Source of the DNA: Prorocentrum cordatum
Lineage: Eukaryota > Sar > Dinophyceae > Prorocentrales > Prorocentraceae
Direction: 5' to 3'
NCBI GenBank assembly: GCA_963575745.1
Contig: CAUYUJ010022550.1
Coordinates: 15,001-79,000, forward strand
DNA length: 64,000 nt
Shown here: positions 1-12,692 of the stretch, in pieces
Position numbering within the stretch: position 1 is the first letter of the stretch
How the letters are laid out: every line of letters begins with the position of its first letter
Made by a program: the position numbers and the translations under genes
The notes under the pieces: generated by a model
The model's database searches: none
What the model was told of the DNA's origin: nothing
What the model saw: only the letters and a program-made list of their open reading frames with translations

Positions 1-430
1 ATATGTTTCGTATACGTTTCGCATGCGTTCCGTGATTGTTGCGCACCTGGTTCGTATATGGTGTGTATATGCTTCGTAAATGTTTCGCATGTGTTTCGTA
101 AATGTTCCGTATATGCTTCGTACATGCGCCGTATAGGCTTCGCATATGCTTCGCATATGTTTCGCATATGTGTCGTATATGTTTCGTATACGTTTCGCAT
201 GCGTTTCGTGAATGTTTCGCACCTGGTTCGTATATGGTGTGTATATGCTTCGTATATGTTTCGCATGTGTTCCGTATATGTTCCGTATATGTTTCGTACA
301 TGTGCCGCATAGGCTTCGTATATGCTTCGTACATGTTCCGTATATGTGTCGTAAATGTTGCGTAGACATGTCATATACGTTTCGTGAATGTTTCTGATAG
401 TTTCGTATATGTGTCGCACATGTTTCGCAA
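1..430. repeat. 10-11-bp minisatellite, consensus TTTCGTATATG
   Basis: The stretch is a run of short units resembling TTTCGTATATG, with variants TTTCGCATGTG, TTCCGTATATG and CTTCGTACATG. Unit length drifts between 10 and 12 bases. The left end lies outside the window. Because the units are near 11 bases all three frames stay open for a while, but these frames only echo the repeat and are not genes. Confidence 0.9.
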
Positions 431-1636
431 ATGTTTCGCAGATGTTTCGCAGGTGCGCCAGGCGCGCCAGGCGTGCGCCAGGCGTGCGCCAGGCGTGCGC
501 CAGGTGTGCCAGGTGCGCCAGTTGCGCCAGGTGCGCCAGGTGCGCCAGGCGCGCCAGGTGCGCCAGGTGCGTCCGGCGCGCCAGGTGCGTCAGGTGCGCC
601 AGGTGCGCCAGGTGCGTCAAGTGCGCCAGTCGCGCCAAGTGCGCCATGTGCGCCAGGCGCGCCAGGTGCGCCAGGTGCGCCAGGTGCGCCAGGAGTGCGC
701 CAGGTGTGCGCCAGGTGCGCCAAGTGCGCCAAGTGCGCCATTTGCGCCCAGCGCGCCAAGTGCGCCAGGTGCGCCAGGTGCGCCAGGTGCGTCAGGCGCG
801 CCAGGCTTGCCAGGTGCGCCAGGTGCGCCGGGTGCACCAGGCGCGCCAGGTGCGCCAGGTGCGCCAGGTGCGCCAGGTGCGCCAGGTGCGCCAGGTGTGC
901 CAGGTGCGCCAGGTGCGCCAGGTGCGCCAGGTGCACCTGGCGCGCCAGGTGCGCCAGTTGCCCATGCACCAGGCACGCCAGGTGCGCCAGGTGCGCGCCA
1001 GGTGTGCGCCAGGCGCGCCAGGTGCGCCAGGCGCGCTAGGCGCGCCAGGCGCGCCAGATGCGCCAGGTGCGCCAGGTGCGCCAGGTGCGCCAGGTGCGCC
1101 CGGTGCGCCACGTGTACCAGGTGCGCCAGGTGCGCCAGGTGCGCCAAGTGCGCCAGGTGCGCCATGTACGCCAGGTGCGCCGGGTGCACCAGGCGCGCCA
1201 GGTGCGCCAGGTGCGCCAGGTGCCCCAAGTGTGCCAGGTGCGCCAGGTGCGCCAGGTGTCCAGGCGCGCCAAGCGCACCAGCGGCGCCAGGTGCGCCAGG
1301 TGCGCAGGGTGCGCCAGGTGTGCCAGGTGTGCCAGGTGCGCCAGGTGCGCCAGGTGTGCGCCAGGCGCGCCAGGCGCGCCAGGTGCGCCAGGTGCGCCAG
1401 GCGCGCCAGGTGCACCAGGTGCGCCAGGTCCGCCAGGTGTGCCAAGCGCGCCAGCGGCGCCAGGTGCGCCACGCGCGCCAGGCGAGCCAGGTTCGCCAGG
1501 CGCGCCAGGTGCGCCAGGCGAGCCAGGTGCGCCAAGTGCGCCAGGTGCGCCAGGTGTGCCAGGTGCGCCAGGTGCGCCAAGTGCGCCAGGCGCGCCGGGC
1601 GCGCCAGCGGCGCCAGGCGCGCCCTTGGGCAAATAG
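431..1636. repeat. 9-bp minisatellite GGTGCGCCA
   Basis: About 130 copies of a 9-base unit GGTGCGCCA, with GGCGCGCCA, AGTGCGCCA and GGTGTGCCA variants and occasional 10-base units that shift phase. Nine is divisible by three, so long open frames arise on both strands, giving Ala-Pro-Gly, Arg-Gln-Val or Cys-Ala-Arg repeats. The same DNA is open in several frames, so none is supported as coding. The array ends where a TAC microsatellite begins. Confidence 0.93.
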
Positions 1637-1640
1637 ACGG

Positions 1641-3010
<1,370 letters not shown>

Positions 3011-3019
3011 ACTACAACT

Positions 3020-3565
3020 ATTACTACTAGTATGCTGGTTACGGGTGCTAACAATAATGTTACCAATCTCACTGCCACTATATCCAAAAGTGGTACTAAT
3101 ATTATTATGAATAGTGCTGAAGCTTCGAGTGCTGTTACGACTACTATTCCCAGAAATATCCGAATCGTTGCTAATTAAATAGCATTAGCAATGGCATTCG
3201 CACCGTTCGTATTAATCATATGATTAACAATATTCGCAGTACTGATATTATTAGTGTTATCATTGCTACCATTATTGGCACTACTGTGGCGAATAAGACT
3301 ACTATCCACATGCTAATAGATACTACTACCGATACGACTAATATGATGATTAGCGTTGAAAGTAGCATTAGCAATATAACTCGCAGCGTACGTATCCTTA
3401 TCATTAAGCGCGGTATCAAGAATATGATGCGCATCATTATTATTGCTGGCATTCGTCGTAGTCCTCTTGTCATTGTGAATATTGTTCCTCTTCGTCTTCA
3501 TAGCATTTGCAGTGGTAACAGCATTCGCAGTTCTAATATGAGAAAATCTGTCTCGCAGTATGAAT
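3020..3565. other. Degenerate triplet-like spacer between microsatellites
   Basis: No gene is recognised here. The sequence is A/T-richer than its flanks and is dominated by words such as ATTAGTATT, ATTCGCA and AACAATA at roughly three-base spacing. It looks like a very old trinucleotide array eroded by mutation. The same texture recurs at 3,781-3,875, 4,195-4,320, 5,010-5,330 and 7,595-7,765, always beside a clean microsatellite. Confidence 0.5.
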
Positions 3566-3569
3566 GTTA

Positions 3570-3778
3570 CGCCTTATCCTCCTCCTCTTCCTCCTCCTCT
3601 TCCTCCTCCTCGTCCTCCTCCTCCTCCTCCTCCTCTTCCTCCTCCTCCTCCTCTTCCTCCTCCTCTCCCTCTCCCCCTCCATGTCCTCCCCCTCGTTTTC
3701 CTCCTCCTCCTTCTCCTCGGCCTCCTGCTCCTCCTCCTCCTTTTCTTCCTCCTCCTGCTCTTCCTCCTCCTCATCACA
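3570..3778. repeat. CCT trinucleotide array
   Basis: A run of CCT/TCC units with TTC, CCC and GCT interruptions on the plus strand (polypyrimidine). Confidence 0.92.
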
Positions 3779-3877
3779 ATATGATTAGCTTGCTCCTTCA
3801 TAGTTTCGCTATTCGTATGTTTCATTTTATTCTTAATAGTATGATTCATTATGTTCGAGTTGTCGGTATGATCAGTA

Positions 3878-4193
<316 letters not shown>

Positions 4194-4319
4194 TAGTGAT
4201 AATACTAGTAACAATAATAATAAACTGCTTATTGGTGAGAATAGTATTAGTACTCGTACTGACATCACAATCTGAAGGAACAAAAATAAAATAAAAATGA
4301 GTGTTAGTACTACTACGTA

Positions 4320-4469
4320 GCACCCCGCAGTTGCGGCTAAGAGCGAGGGGGCGCCCATGACGTCGTCAGTCTGCGAGGCTCTGAAGAAGCCCGCCGCAGG
4401 CGCCTAGCTTTTACAACTTATGCAGTGAGCCCGCCGCAGGCGACGATTTGCTCGTTAAAGCAATGTGGG
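4320..4469. other. Short unique spacer with a repeated 12-mer
   Basis: No gene. The word AGCCCGCCGCAGGCG occurs twice, near 4,389 and 4,429, which suggests a small local duplication beside the following minisatellite. Confidence 0.4.
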
Positions 4470-4917
4470 TGGATCGCGGGGTGGGTCGCGGGGTGGGTCG
4501 CGGGTGGGTCGCGGGTGGGCAACGGGCCGGGTCGCGGATGGGTTGCGGGTGGGTCGCGGATGGTCGCGGGGTCGCGGGTCGCGGGGTGGGTCGCGGGTGG
4601 TCGCGGGTGGGTCGCGGGGTGGGTCGCGGATGGGTCGCGGGTGGGTCGCGGGGTGGGTCGCGGTGGGTCGCGGGTGGGTCGCGGGGTGGGTCGCGATGTG
4701 GGTCGCGGGGTGGGTCGCGGGGTGGGTCGCGGATGGGTCGCGGGTGGATCGCGGGGTGGGTCGCGGGGTGGGTCGCGGGTGGGTCACAAGCGGGTCATGG
4801 GGTGGGTCGCGGGGTGGGTCGCGGGTGGGTCGCGGGGTGGGTCGCGGGGTGGGTCGCGGGGTGGGTCGTGGGGTGGGTCGCGGGGTGTTTCGTGGGTGGG
4901 TCGCGGGCGGGTCGGGG
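4470..4917. repeat. ~12-bp minisatellite GTGGGTCGCGGG
   Basis: About 36 copies of GTGGGTCGCGGG, with 11-base forms that drop one G. Variants carry GGATG or GTCACAAG. The length mixture keeps several frames open on both strands (Gly-Ser-Arg and Pro-Arg-Asp-Pro patterns), none of which is a credible protein. Confidence 0.92.
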
Positions 4918-5009
4918 GATGGACGACGACAACAACAAGCAGAATCTTCCCCGCGGATCCCCACTTCAGCCACGCACTTGGGAACAAATAGTGAGCCCCC
5001 TCACTCTAA

Positions 5010-5330
5010 CTAACATCTGTATTATTTCTACGATTACTACTGTTAGGAGTCATACTATTACTGCGAATCTTATGTTTGGTAATAACATTGGCATTGTTAT
5101 CTCATTTAATATTACAAATGAAGATGCTCGCGTTACTAGTAGTCTGAGCGCTCTTGTTACAGGTAGCATTGACAGCATTATGAGTTTTAGTCTTGAGATT
5201 TGCAACATTAGTATTACTACTATTGATGTTTAGACATATGAATGTTGAAATGAGTATTCGTGATAGTACTCGCAAGGTTATTCACAACCATCCTGTGGTG
5301 TTGGGTCCTCGTGTTGAAGAGACGTCGCCC
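5010..5330. other. Degenerate triplet-like spacer
   Basis: A/T-richer sequence with ATTACTACTGTTAGGAG-type words at three-base rhythm, ending at a CCT array. No gene recognised. Texture is the same as at 3,020-3,565. Confidence 0.45.
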
Positions 5331-5335
5331 CGCGT

Positions 5336-5450
5336 TCCTCCTCCTCTCCTCTCGTCCTCCTCCTCCTCCTCCTCCTCCTCCTCCTCCTCCTCCTCCTCCT
5401 CCTCCTCCTCCTCCTCCTCCTCCTCCTCCTCCTCCTCCTCCTCCTCTTCC
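5336..5450. repeat. CCT trinucleotide array
   Basis: About 35 nearly perfect CCT units on the plus strand. It is followed by a CAT/CAC stub that leads into the 77-bp satellite. Confidence 0.94.
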
Positions 5451-5489
5451 ATCACCACCATCATCACCCGTTTCAGCATACCCCTCACA

Positions 5490-6700
5490 CGTATCGTGGC
5501 CCCATAGGGAGCCCCACCGAAGGTCCCAGTGTTACCGTCCGCATGCGTCCCCCCCACCCAGTACAGCGCTTCGTGGCCCCATGAGGAGCCCCACCGAAGG
5601 TCCCAGTGCTACCGACCGCATGCGCCCCCCCCACCCAACACAGCGCTTCGTGGCCCCATCGGGAGCCCACCGAAGGTCCCTGTGCTACCGACCGCATGCG
5701 CCCCCCCCCACCACACAGCGCTTCGTGGCCCCATAGGGAGCCCCCCGACGGTCCGTGGTCCCAGGCTACCCCACCGTCCCAGTGCTATCCCGCATGCGTC
5801 CCCCCCACCCAGTACAGCGCTTCGTGGCCCCATAGGGAGCCCCACCGAAGGTCCCCCAGTGCTAGGGTCCGCATGCGTCCCCCCCACCCAGTACAGCGCT
5901 TCGTGGCCCCATTGGGAGCCCCACCGAAGGTCCCAGTGCTGTCGTTCGCATGCGTCCCCCCCACCCAGTACAGCGTTTCGTGGCCGCATAGGGAGCCCCA
6001 CCGCAGGTCCCAGTGCTACCGTCCGCATGCGTCTGTCCCACACAGTACAGCGCTTCGTGGCCCCATAGGGAGCCCCACCGAAGGTCCCAGTGCTACCGTC
6101 CGAATGCGTCCCCCCCCACCCAGTACAGCGCTTCGTGGCCCCATAGGGAGCCCCACCGAAGGTCCCAGTGCTACCAACCGCATGCGTCCCCCCCACCCAG
6201 TACGGCGCTTCGTGGCCCCATAGGGAGCCCCACCGAAGGTCCCAGTGCTACCGTCCGCATGCGTCCCCCCCCACCCAGTACAGCGCTTCGTGGCCCCATA
6301 GGGAGCCCCACCGACGGTCCCAGTGCTACCGTCCGCATGCGTCCCCCCCACCCAGTACAGCGTTTCGTGGCCCCATAGGGAGCCCCACCGAAGGTCCCAC
6401 TGCTACCGTCCGGATGCGTCCTCCCCACCCAGTACAGCGCTTCGTGGCCCCATAGGGAGCCCCACCGAAGGTCCCAGTGCTGCCGTCCGCATGCGTCCTC
6501 CACGCCCAGTACAGCGCTCCGTGGCCCCGCAGGGAGCCCCGCCGAAGGTCCCAGTGCTACCGCTCGCATGCGTCCCCCCCACCCGGTATAGCGCTTCGTG
6601 GCCCCATAGGGAGCCCCACCGAAGGTCCCAGTGCTAGCGTCTGCATGGGTCCCCCCCCATGTACAGCGCTTCGTGGCCCCATAGAGAGCCCCACCGAAGC
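5490..6700. repeat. 77-bp tandem satellite
   Basis: About 15 tandem copies. The recurring word GCATGCGTCCCCCCCACCCA falls at 5,541, 5,618, 5,694 and onward at 76-78-base spacing. Each unit then has the core CAGCGCTTCGTGGCCCCATA and the core CCACCGAAGGTCCCAGTGCT. Copies differ by point changes and by C-run length. Open frames on both strands follow the period and are not genes. Confidence 0.95.
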
Positions 6701-7540
6701 CCCTGGGACTGTCCGCATGCGTCCCGGAAATCTAATTTGGCATTTTCACCCCACCCAGTACGGCGCTTCGTGGCCCCATAGAGAGCCCCTCCGAAGCCCC
6801 CAGTGGGACTGTCCGCATGCGTCCCTGAAACACAATTTGGGTATTTTCATACCACCCACTACGGCGCTTCGTGACCCCGTACAGAGCTCCACCGAAGCCC
6901 CCAGTGGGACCGTCCGCATGCGTCTCGGAAACCCACTTTGGCATTTTCACCCACCCGGTACAACGCTTCGTGGCCCCATAGGAAGCTCCACCGAAGCCCC
7001 CAGTGGGACCGTCCGCATGCGTCCCGGAAACCAAATTTGGCACACCCCTCATACGCTTCGTGGCCCCATAGGGAGCTCCACCGAAGCCACCACTGGGACC
7101 GCCCGCATGCGTCCCACATTCCAGGTTTTGCATTTTCTCCCCACCCAGTACGGCGCTTCGTGGCCCCATAAGGAGTTCGCCCGACGGCCCCAGTTCTACC
7201 GCCCGCATGCGTTCCCCCCCGCCCAGTGCAGCGCTTCGTGGCCGCATAGGGAGCTCCACCGAAGCCCCCAGTGGGACCGCCCGCATGCGTCCTGGAAACC
7301 AAATGTGGCACACCCCTCATACGTTTCGTGGCCCTAGAGGGCTCCACCGAAGCCACCAGTGGGACCGCCCGCATGCGTCCTACACACCAAATTTCGCATT
7401 TTTCACCCCACCCAGTACGGGTTTTCGTGGCCCCATATGGAGCTCGCCCGACGGCCTCAGTTCTACCGCCCGCATGCGTTCCCCCCACCCAGTGCAGCGC
7501 TTCGTGGCCCCATAGGGAGCTCCACCGAAGAAAATATTCA
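6700..7540. repeat. ~100-bp derivative of the 77-bp satellite
   Basis: The same CGCTTCGTGGCCCCATA and CCGCATGCGTCC cores continue, but each unit gains about 22-25 bases (GGAAACCAAATTTGGCATTT-type insert). The GCATGCGT spacing rises to 99-101 bases (6,815, 6,916, 7,015). GGTCCCAGTGCT is replaced by GCCCCCAGTGGGAC. A few units (near 7,180 and 7,450) revert to a short form with TTCTACCGCCC. Confidence 0.93.
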
Positions 7541-7594
7541 CAATTGCGGTACCCACAACTGCATATGGTTGGGTCCGTCGCCAGGATAGTTACT

Positions 7595-7770
7595 TGTTTC
7601 AAATAAATAGCAATATGAACATTAGTATTCGCATTATGGTTATTGGTGTTGTCATTTGTCCTAGTCTTCTTCTTAGTATGGAGGTTCTGCTTTCTCGTCC
7701 TCCTAACATTATTAGCGTACTGGTACTCGCAGTACTAATAAAAGAACATATGTCTCGAATGGATCGTGTT
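7595..7770. other. Degenerate triplet-like spacer
   Basis: A/T-rich spacer with ATTAGTATTCGCATTATGG-type words, leading straight into a CCT array. No gene seen. Confidence 0.4.
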
Positions 7771-7774
7771 TCTT

Positions 7775-8400
<626 letters not shown>

Positions 8401-8815
8401 GGCTCGCTCCAGCTCGCTCAGAATCCCACCAGGGCGCTACTGTACTCTACCCTACTCTACTCTAGCTTACTCTACTCTACTCGACTCTCTCATCTACTCT
8501 ACTCTACCCTACTCTACTCTACCCTGCTCTACTCTACCCTGCCGTACTATCATAGACTCTACTCTACTTTGCTCCAAATCTACTCCGCTCTACTCCATCC
8601 CTTCTCGACTCTACTCTACTCAGCTCTGCTCTACTCGACTCTACTCTATGTTTGTCCTACTCTACTCGTCCAATGTTCTCTACCCGACTGTACTCGACTC
8701 GAATTGGATGATCTACATCTCCATACTCTTCTCTACCCTACCCTGCTCTACCGTACTTGCCGTATCCCTGCCTACTCTACTCGACCCTACTCTATCCTAG
8801 TCTACTCTACTCCTA

Positions 8816-9674
8816 TTATCCACGACAGTGCCCGCAGGCAAAGCTGAACACCGAGGTGCACTAAGAGTTTCGTCAAGATCCCAAAACACTCCGCAGCGCC
8901 TGAGCAGAGGAGCGGGGAGAGGGCTGGTAAGAGGGAGAGGGGGGGGGGAGAGGAAACGAAGGGGGAAAGGGGCAGTGGAGGAGAGAAGGGAGGGGGGCAA
9001 TGAAGGACGGAGGGGGGGCGCGGAGGAGGAGAAGGGCAGGAGCAGGAGGGAGGGGGGGGTGGGCGGAGGGCAGGTGAGGGGGGAGGGGGGCGGAGTAGGG
9101 AAGAGGGGAGAAGAGGGCAAGAACGACAGGGCGGTGCGCAGCAAGGGCCTTTCCGCGCCACGGCGCGGGGGCCGCGATCCACGCCAGGCGGCCGCTACGC
9201 GGCGCGCCCGCGGACCGCTCGGCGCGCTGCCCGCGCGCGCGGGCGCGAGCAGCTGCGCGGCCGCGGCTACCTGGCGGGGGATGGCCATGCGCCTCGAGGC
9301 GGGCGGGCGACCTGCTGCCCGCAGCGTGTTGTCACGGAGCTCAGCACGTAGACTGAAAACGTAGGTCTGGCGCGATACGTCCGCCAAAACGTGGACAAAC
9401 ACGTGCCGGGCCAAACCGCAGCGTGTCAAAACGGACGCTGTGAACACGGCACGTCTTTGGTTTCGACCCTGGCGTATCAGGGCAGCCAAGGTGCGGGCAG
9501 GCGGCCTGGTGAGCACGTGCAGGCGACGCCGCGCTGCTCCTGAGCGAACGCACGCCTTGCGCCAGACGGTGCGCGAGCGGGGCGGGGCGCGAGACCATCG
9601 GTGCCGAAGAGCAGCGCTGTTCACACCAGGCTCGACCTCTGCATTGCTGATTCTTGTCGTCCTGGCAGCAAATT
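8816..9674. other. GC-rich stretch with a G-rich purine tract, no gene recognised
   Basis: 8,925-9,115 is a G/A-rich tract of GGGGGAG-type words. The remainder is GC-rich and open for 275 codons on the minus strand (8,797-9,624), but the translation is compositionally flat (Arg, Ala, Pro, Ser) and starts in the purine tract. I see no domain or intron signal and do not call it a gene. Confidence 0.4.
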
Positions 9675-9875
9675 TTGAGGCCTCCTAAACGGGGGCCGAG
9701 CACATGGGGTCGAAGGATCGCGCCGCATCGCCAATGCATCGCCGATGCATCGATCGGCGATGAATCTCGGCGCGGAGAAAAATTCTGGCTCCGCATCGCC
9801 CCGTATCGTCGATGCATCGGCGATGCGGAGCGATCCTCCGACCCCATCTACTTCGACACCATCTAGGAGGCCCAA
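9675..9875. mobile_element. ~200-bp inverted-repeat (MITE-like) element
   Basis: The left arm, read forward, and the right arm, read on the other strand, share the same order of words: GGCCTCCTA, then GGGGTCG, AGGATCGC, CCGCATCGCC and ATGCATCG. The arms together make up nearly the whole segment and meet around 9,765-9,780. This is the structure of a small fold-back or non-autonomous element. No transposase is present. Repeated GCATCGCCGATGCATCG words inside each arm add smaller hairpins. Confidence 0.65.
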
Positions 9876-10482
9876 AGAAAGGCAGACAAGACCTGCTGGG
9901 AACCAGCCACGGACAGACAATTGTGCATGGCCATGCTGTCCCAAGATGGCACTACGTTCTCCTCCTGGGGAGACAGAAAGATGCCGCCGCCGCTGCTCCT
10001 CGGACCTCTCAGGCTACGCCCTGGGCAGGATTTCGAGACGAAGCCAGCCGTGGCGACGAGCGAGGGACCCTCGCCCCCAACGCTGTAATTCACTTCTTCG
10101 CGACGTCAATCCCCCAGGAGATCGACCACTTCCCCCAGCCGGATTTTCAACCCGAGTCGTTTTTCGACGGTCCCAGGGCCAGGGGAACTGCCTGCAGAGA
10201 CCTAACAAAAATAAAAACCTAGCCGTTGCGATTTTCTGCGTCGCCCGGATCTGAAGGGAAGGGGGGTAGCGGTGACGGTATCTCCCTTATCTGGCCTTCA
10301 TGAGGGACTGGCTGTACATCCCGGGCCGTTTACTAACGGTCCCGAGTCACTGTGAAGCAAACCTCCCGCCGTGACTTCCTGACGACGAGAAGAGCTGGCC
10401 AGGTGCTGATCTCCTGCTCCTCCTCCCACCTGCGTGAGGGATTTGGCCGTCTCGGGGATTCCAGCTCAGACAAATGGGGATC
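9876..10482. other. Unique GC-rich stretch, no gene recognised
   Basis: Several overlapping short open frames exist on both strands but none shows a recognisable domain. A segment at about 10,033-10,066 resembles part of an epsilon-tubulin intron elsewhere in the window (63,391-63,421), so part of this stretch may be a copy of an intron-derived element. Confidence 0.35.
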
Positions 10483-10483
10483 A

Positions 10484-10620
10484 GACGATGACATAAACAT
10501 GAGTTTTCGGAGGTCCGCGTGGATTTCTCGGATCGGCGTTGGAGCCCGCTGGCGGAGCCTCCAGCGCCGATCCAGGAAGTCCGCGCGGACCTTCGAACGA
10601 TTATGTTTATGTCATCGTTT
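10484..10620. mobile_element. Fold-back element, introner-like
   Basis: The outer arms ACGATGACATAAACAT (left) and its complement ATGTTTATGTCATCGT (right) are perfect. Inner arms GGTCCGCG/CGCGGACC, GGATCGGCG/CGCCGATCC and TTGGAG/CTCCAG follow, leaving a loop of about 15 bases near 10,547-10,562. The whole element can fold into one long hairpin. The stretch CGCCGATCCAGGAAGTCCGC has a near-identical match in intron 1 of the epsilon-tubulin gene (63,718-63,853), so both belong to one family. It adjoins a possible exon at 10,612-10,866. Confidence 0.72.
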
Positions 10621-10866
10621 GTTCCCCGAGATCAGCGGCTGGGGCACGAAGCGCCGCAAAGCCTCTGGGCCGCCCGCCTGCAGGGCAGCCTCCCGCGATG
10701 CCCACGCGCTAGGCGCGAGCAGCAGCGAGGCCGCGCCACCGGGGGCGATGGGCGCGTCGGTGCGGGCGGGCGGCTGGTGGAGCACGTCCAGGCGGACGTA
10801 CTCCTTTGGGGCGCAGAAGGACATCCTGACACCAGGTGCCCCTGTTGGAGGCAACGCCCGACTCAA
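10612..10866 (-). CDS. Possible exon of an unidentified gene
   Basis: An open minus-strand stretch of about 84 codons with a balanced residue mix (for example MSFCAPKEYVRLDVLHQPP, then an Ala/Pro-rich part ending in PQPLISGNKR), unlike the repeat-derived frames around it. The reading ends exactly where the fold-back element at 10,484-10,620 begins, as expected if that element is an intron. No domain is recognised and the partner exons were not found. The call rests on composition and position only. Confidence 0.25.
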   Translation of the reverse strand: MSRALPPTGAPGVRMSFCAPKEYVRLDVLHQPPARTDAPIAPGGAASLLLAPSAWASREAALQAGGPEALRRFVPQPLISGNKR

Positions 10867-12582
10867 ACATTCCCCAAACAGTGCTTCTATTTATTTTCGA
10901 AGGAGTTGGGCCTGCGCGTCGATTTGGCGGCTATGTGGTCGCCGTCGCCGCTTCGTCGCCAGTCGTCGTCTGACCTGCCAGTCGGTATGGCGGCGCTGTG
11001 GTCGCTCCGTTGCCGCCCCGATGCCGCCTAAATCTTCTTTTCTAAAAAAATAATAGGATCTACCCCCCCCCCCAGAATTAACTACTCCCCGTTCTCGTAT
11101 TGCGATTTACATACGATTTTGCCCCATCGTCCATCATCAATATGAGCTGATACCATGTCAAGCAGGCCGATATCGCCCACCCCCTCATCATCCATGCGCG
11201 AAAAAAATCGAATACCCCGAAAACATATGGCTACACATGGTTTCGCAACCAGGGTTAAGAATAAAAACCCTCCACTCGCGTTTTTGCGAACTCTTAAGAA
11301 AACCATAAGCTGTTTCAACCGTTTCACCACATGCAATTCAACAGGCCTCTCGCGCGCGCATCAAAATCGCTCGAGCGCCCCTGCACAAATGGGACGACAA
11401 GAGCACGCGGGTCGTCGCGCGCGCATCAAACACCGCAGGTTGCGCACGGTTTGTAAAAACGAGTGCCCAGAACACACGATTAAAAAACATGGTGTCGCAA
11501 CATCAGTGTTAGAGAAAGCATGCGCTCGCGGTGTTTCGGATTCTCAATAAAAACCATCGGCTTCGACATGTTCATCGAATTTTGCCAAACGGGCCTCTCG
11601 CGCCGCATGTCGAACCCATTCGAACACACTTGCGCGAGTGCTGGGGGGTGCACGGCCCGCGCCAAATAATGCCACGCGGGCCGCTCGCGCGCGTCGGCCG
11701 CGCGCGCATGTCGAACTCCTTCAAGAACCAGCATCGCTGGAGCAAGGGCATGATCATCGTTGCCGGCGGGCGTGATCAACACCGGCGCCGCCGTTGGCCC
11801 TGCCGTCACCATCGCCGCCACCGTCGCCATTATCGCTACTCTCAGAATCGCGTCTACCATTGTCAGCGTCGCCATGATACCGCGCCCACCCAAGGCACCG
11901 ACTCGCACAGAAGTGCCCGCTGGGAAGTGTCCAAAGGTCAGCGCCACCGCGGCCGCGTCGGTCGCGCCGAACTGGCTGCCCGCCGCGCGCGCAAGCGCGC
12001 GCGGGCTAGCGCGGCCGCACAGATGCACCAGTCAGCGTCAAGCACTCATCGCACTCGCCGCCGCATGGGTTTTGCAGACCAACTTGCGGGTAGGTGGGTG
12101 GGACATTTGCCAGAGCATGGAATGTGTCAACTCGTTTGTACAAATCAATTCTCCTGTTTGTTATTAACAAGGGGGGAACACAAAAACAACAAAAAAAACA
12201 AGAACAAAAAAAAAATCTACCCACCCCACCCCGCGGGATTATCGGCACCCCTGTTCGCATTGCTATTTAGATATGATTATGCCCCATCGTCCATCCGAAA
12301 TATGAGCTCGCACCATCCCAGCCCAACCGGCATCGGCCCCCCCTCCAGCGCAATCTTCTGCAGCAAAAATTACGCGCGCACATTCGCTTATCAAGAAAAA
12401 TCAAGTTTCAACAATCACTTACTAAAGGGACGAAGTGCACGCGCCCGCGTCGTCGCGCGCGCATGCCAAAATCCTCGCACGCCTTTCGTTCCGTGCGGAT
12501 TTCAAAATTGAGTGCCCAAAAACATATGTATATAGATATATAAACATAAATATATATACATATATATAACACAAGGTTGCGC

Positions 12583-12692
<110 letters not shown>

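Noticed and set aside
4455-4991. Open frames on both strands with Arg-Asp-Pro or Gly-Ser-Arg repeats
   Set aside because: They follow the 12-bp minisatellite exactly.
5490-7540. Possible CRISPR-like array of regularly spaced repeats
   Set aside because: The whole 77- or 100-bp unit is conserved, with no variable spacers; it is a satellite in a eukaryotic setting.
8797-9624. A 275-codon minus-strand open frame
   Set aside because: It ends in CTCTA and purine repeats and has a flat Arg/Ala/Pro/Ser composition with no domain.
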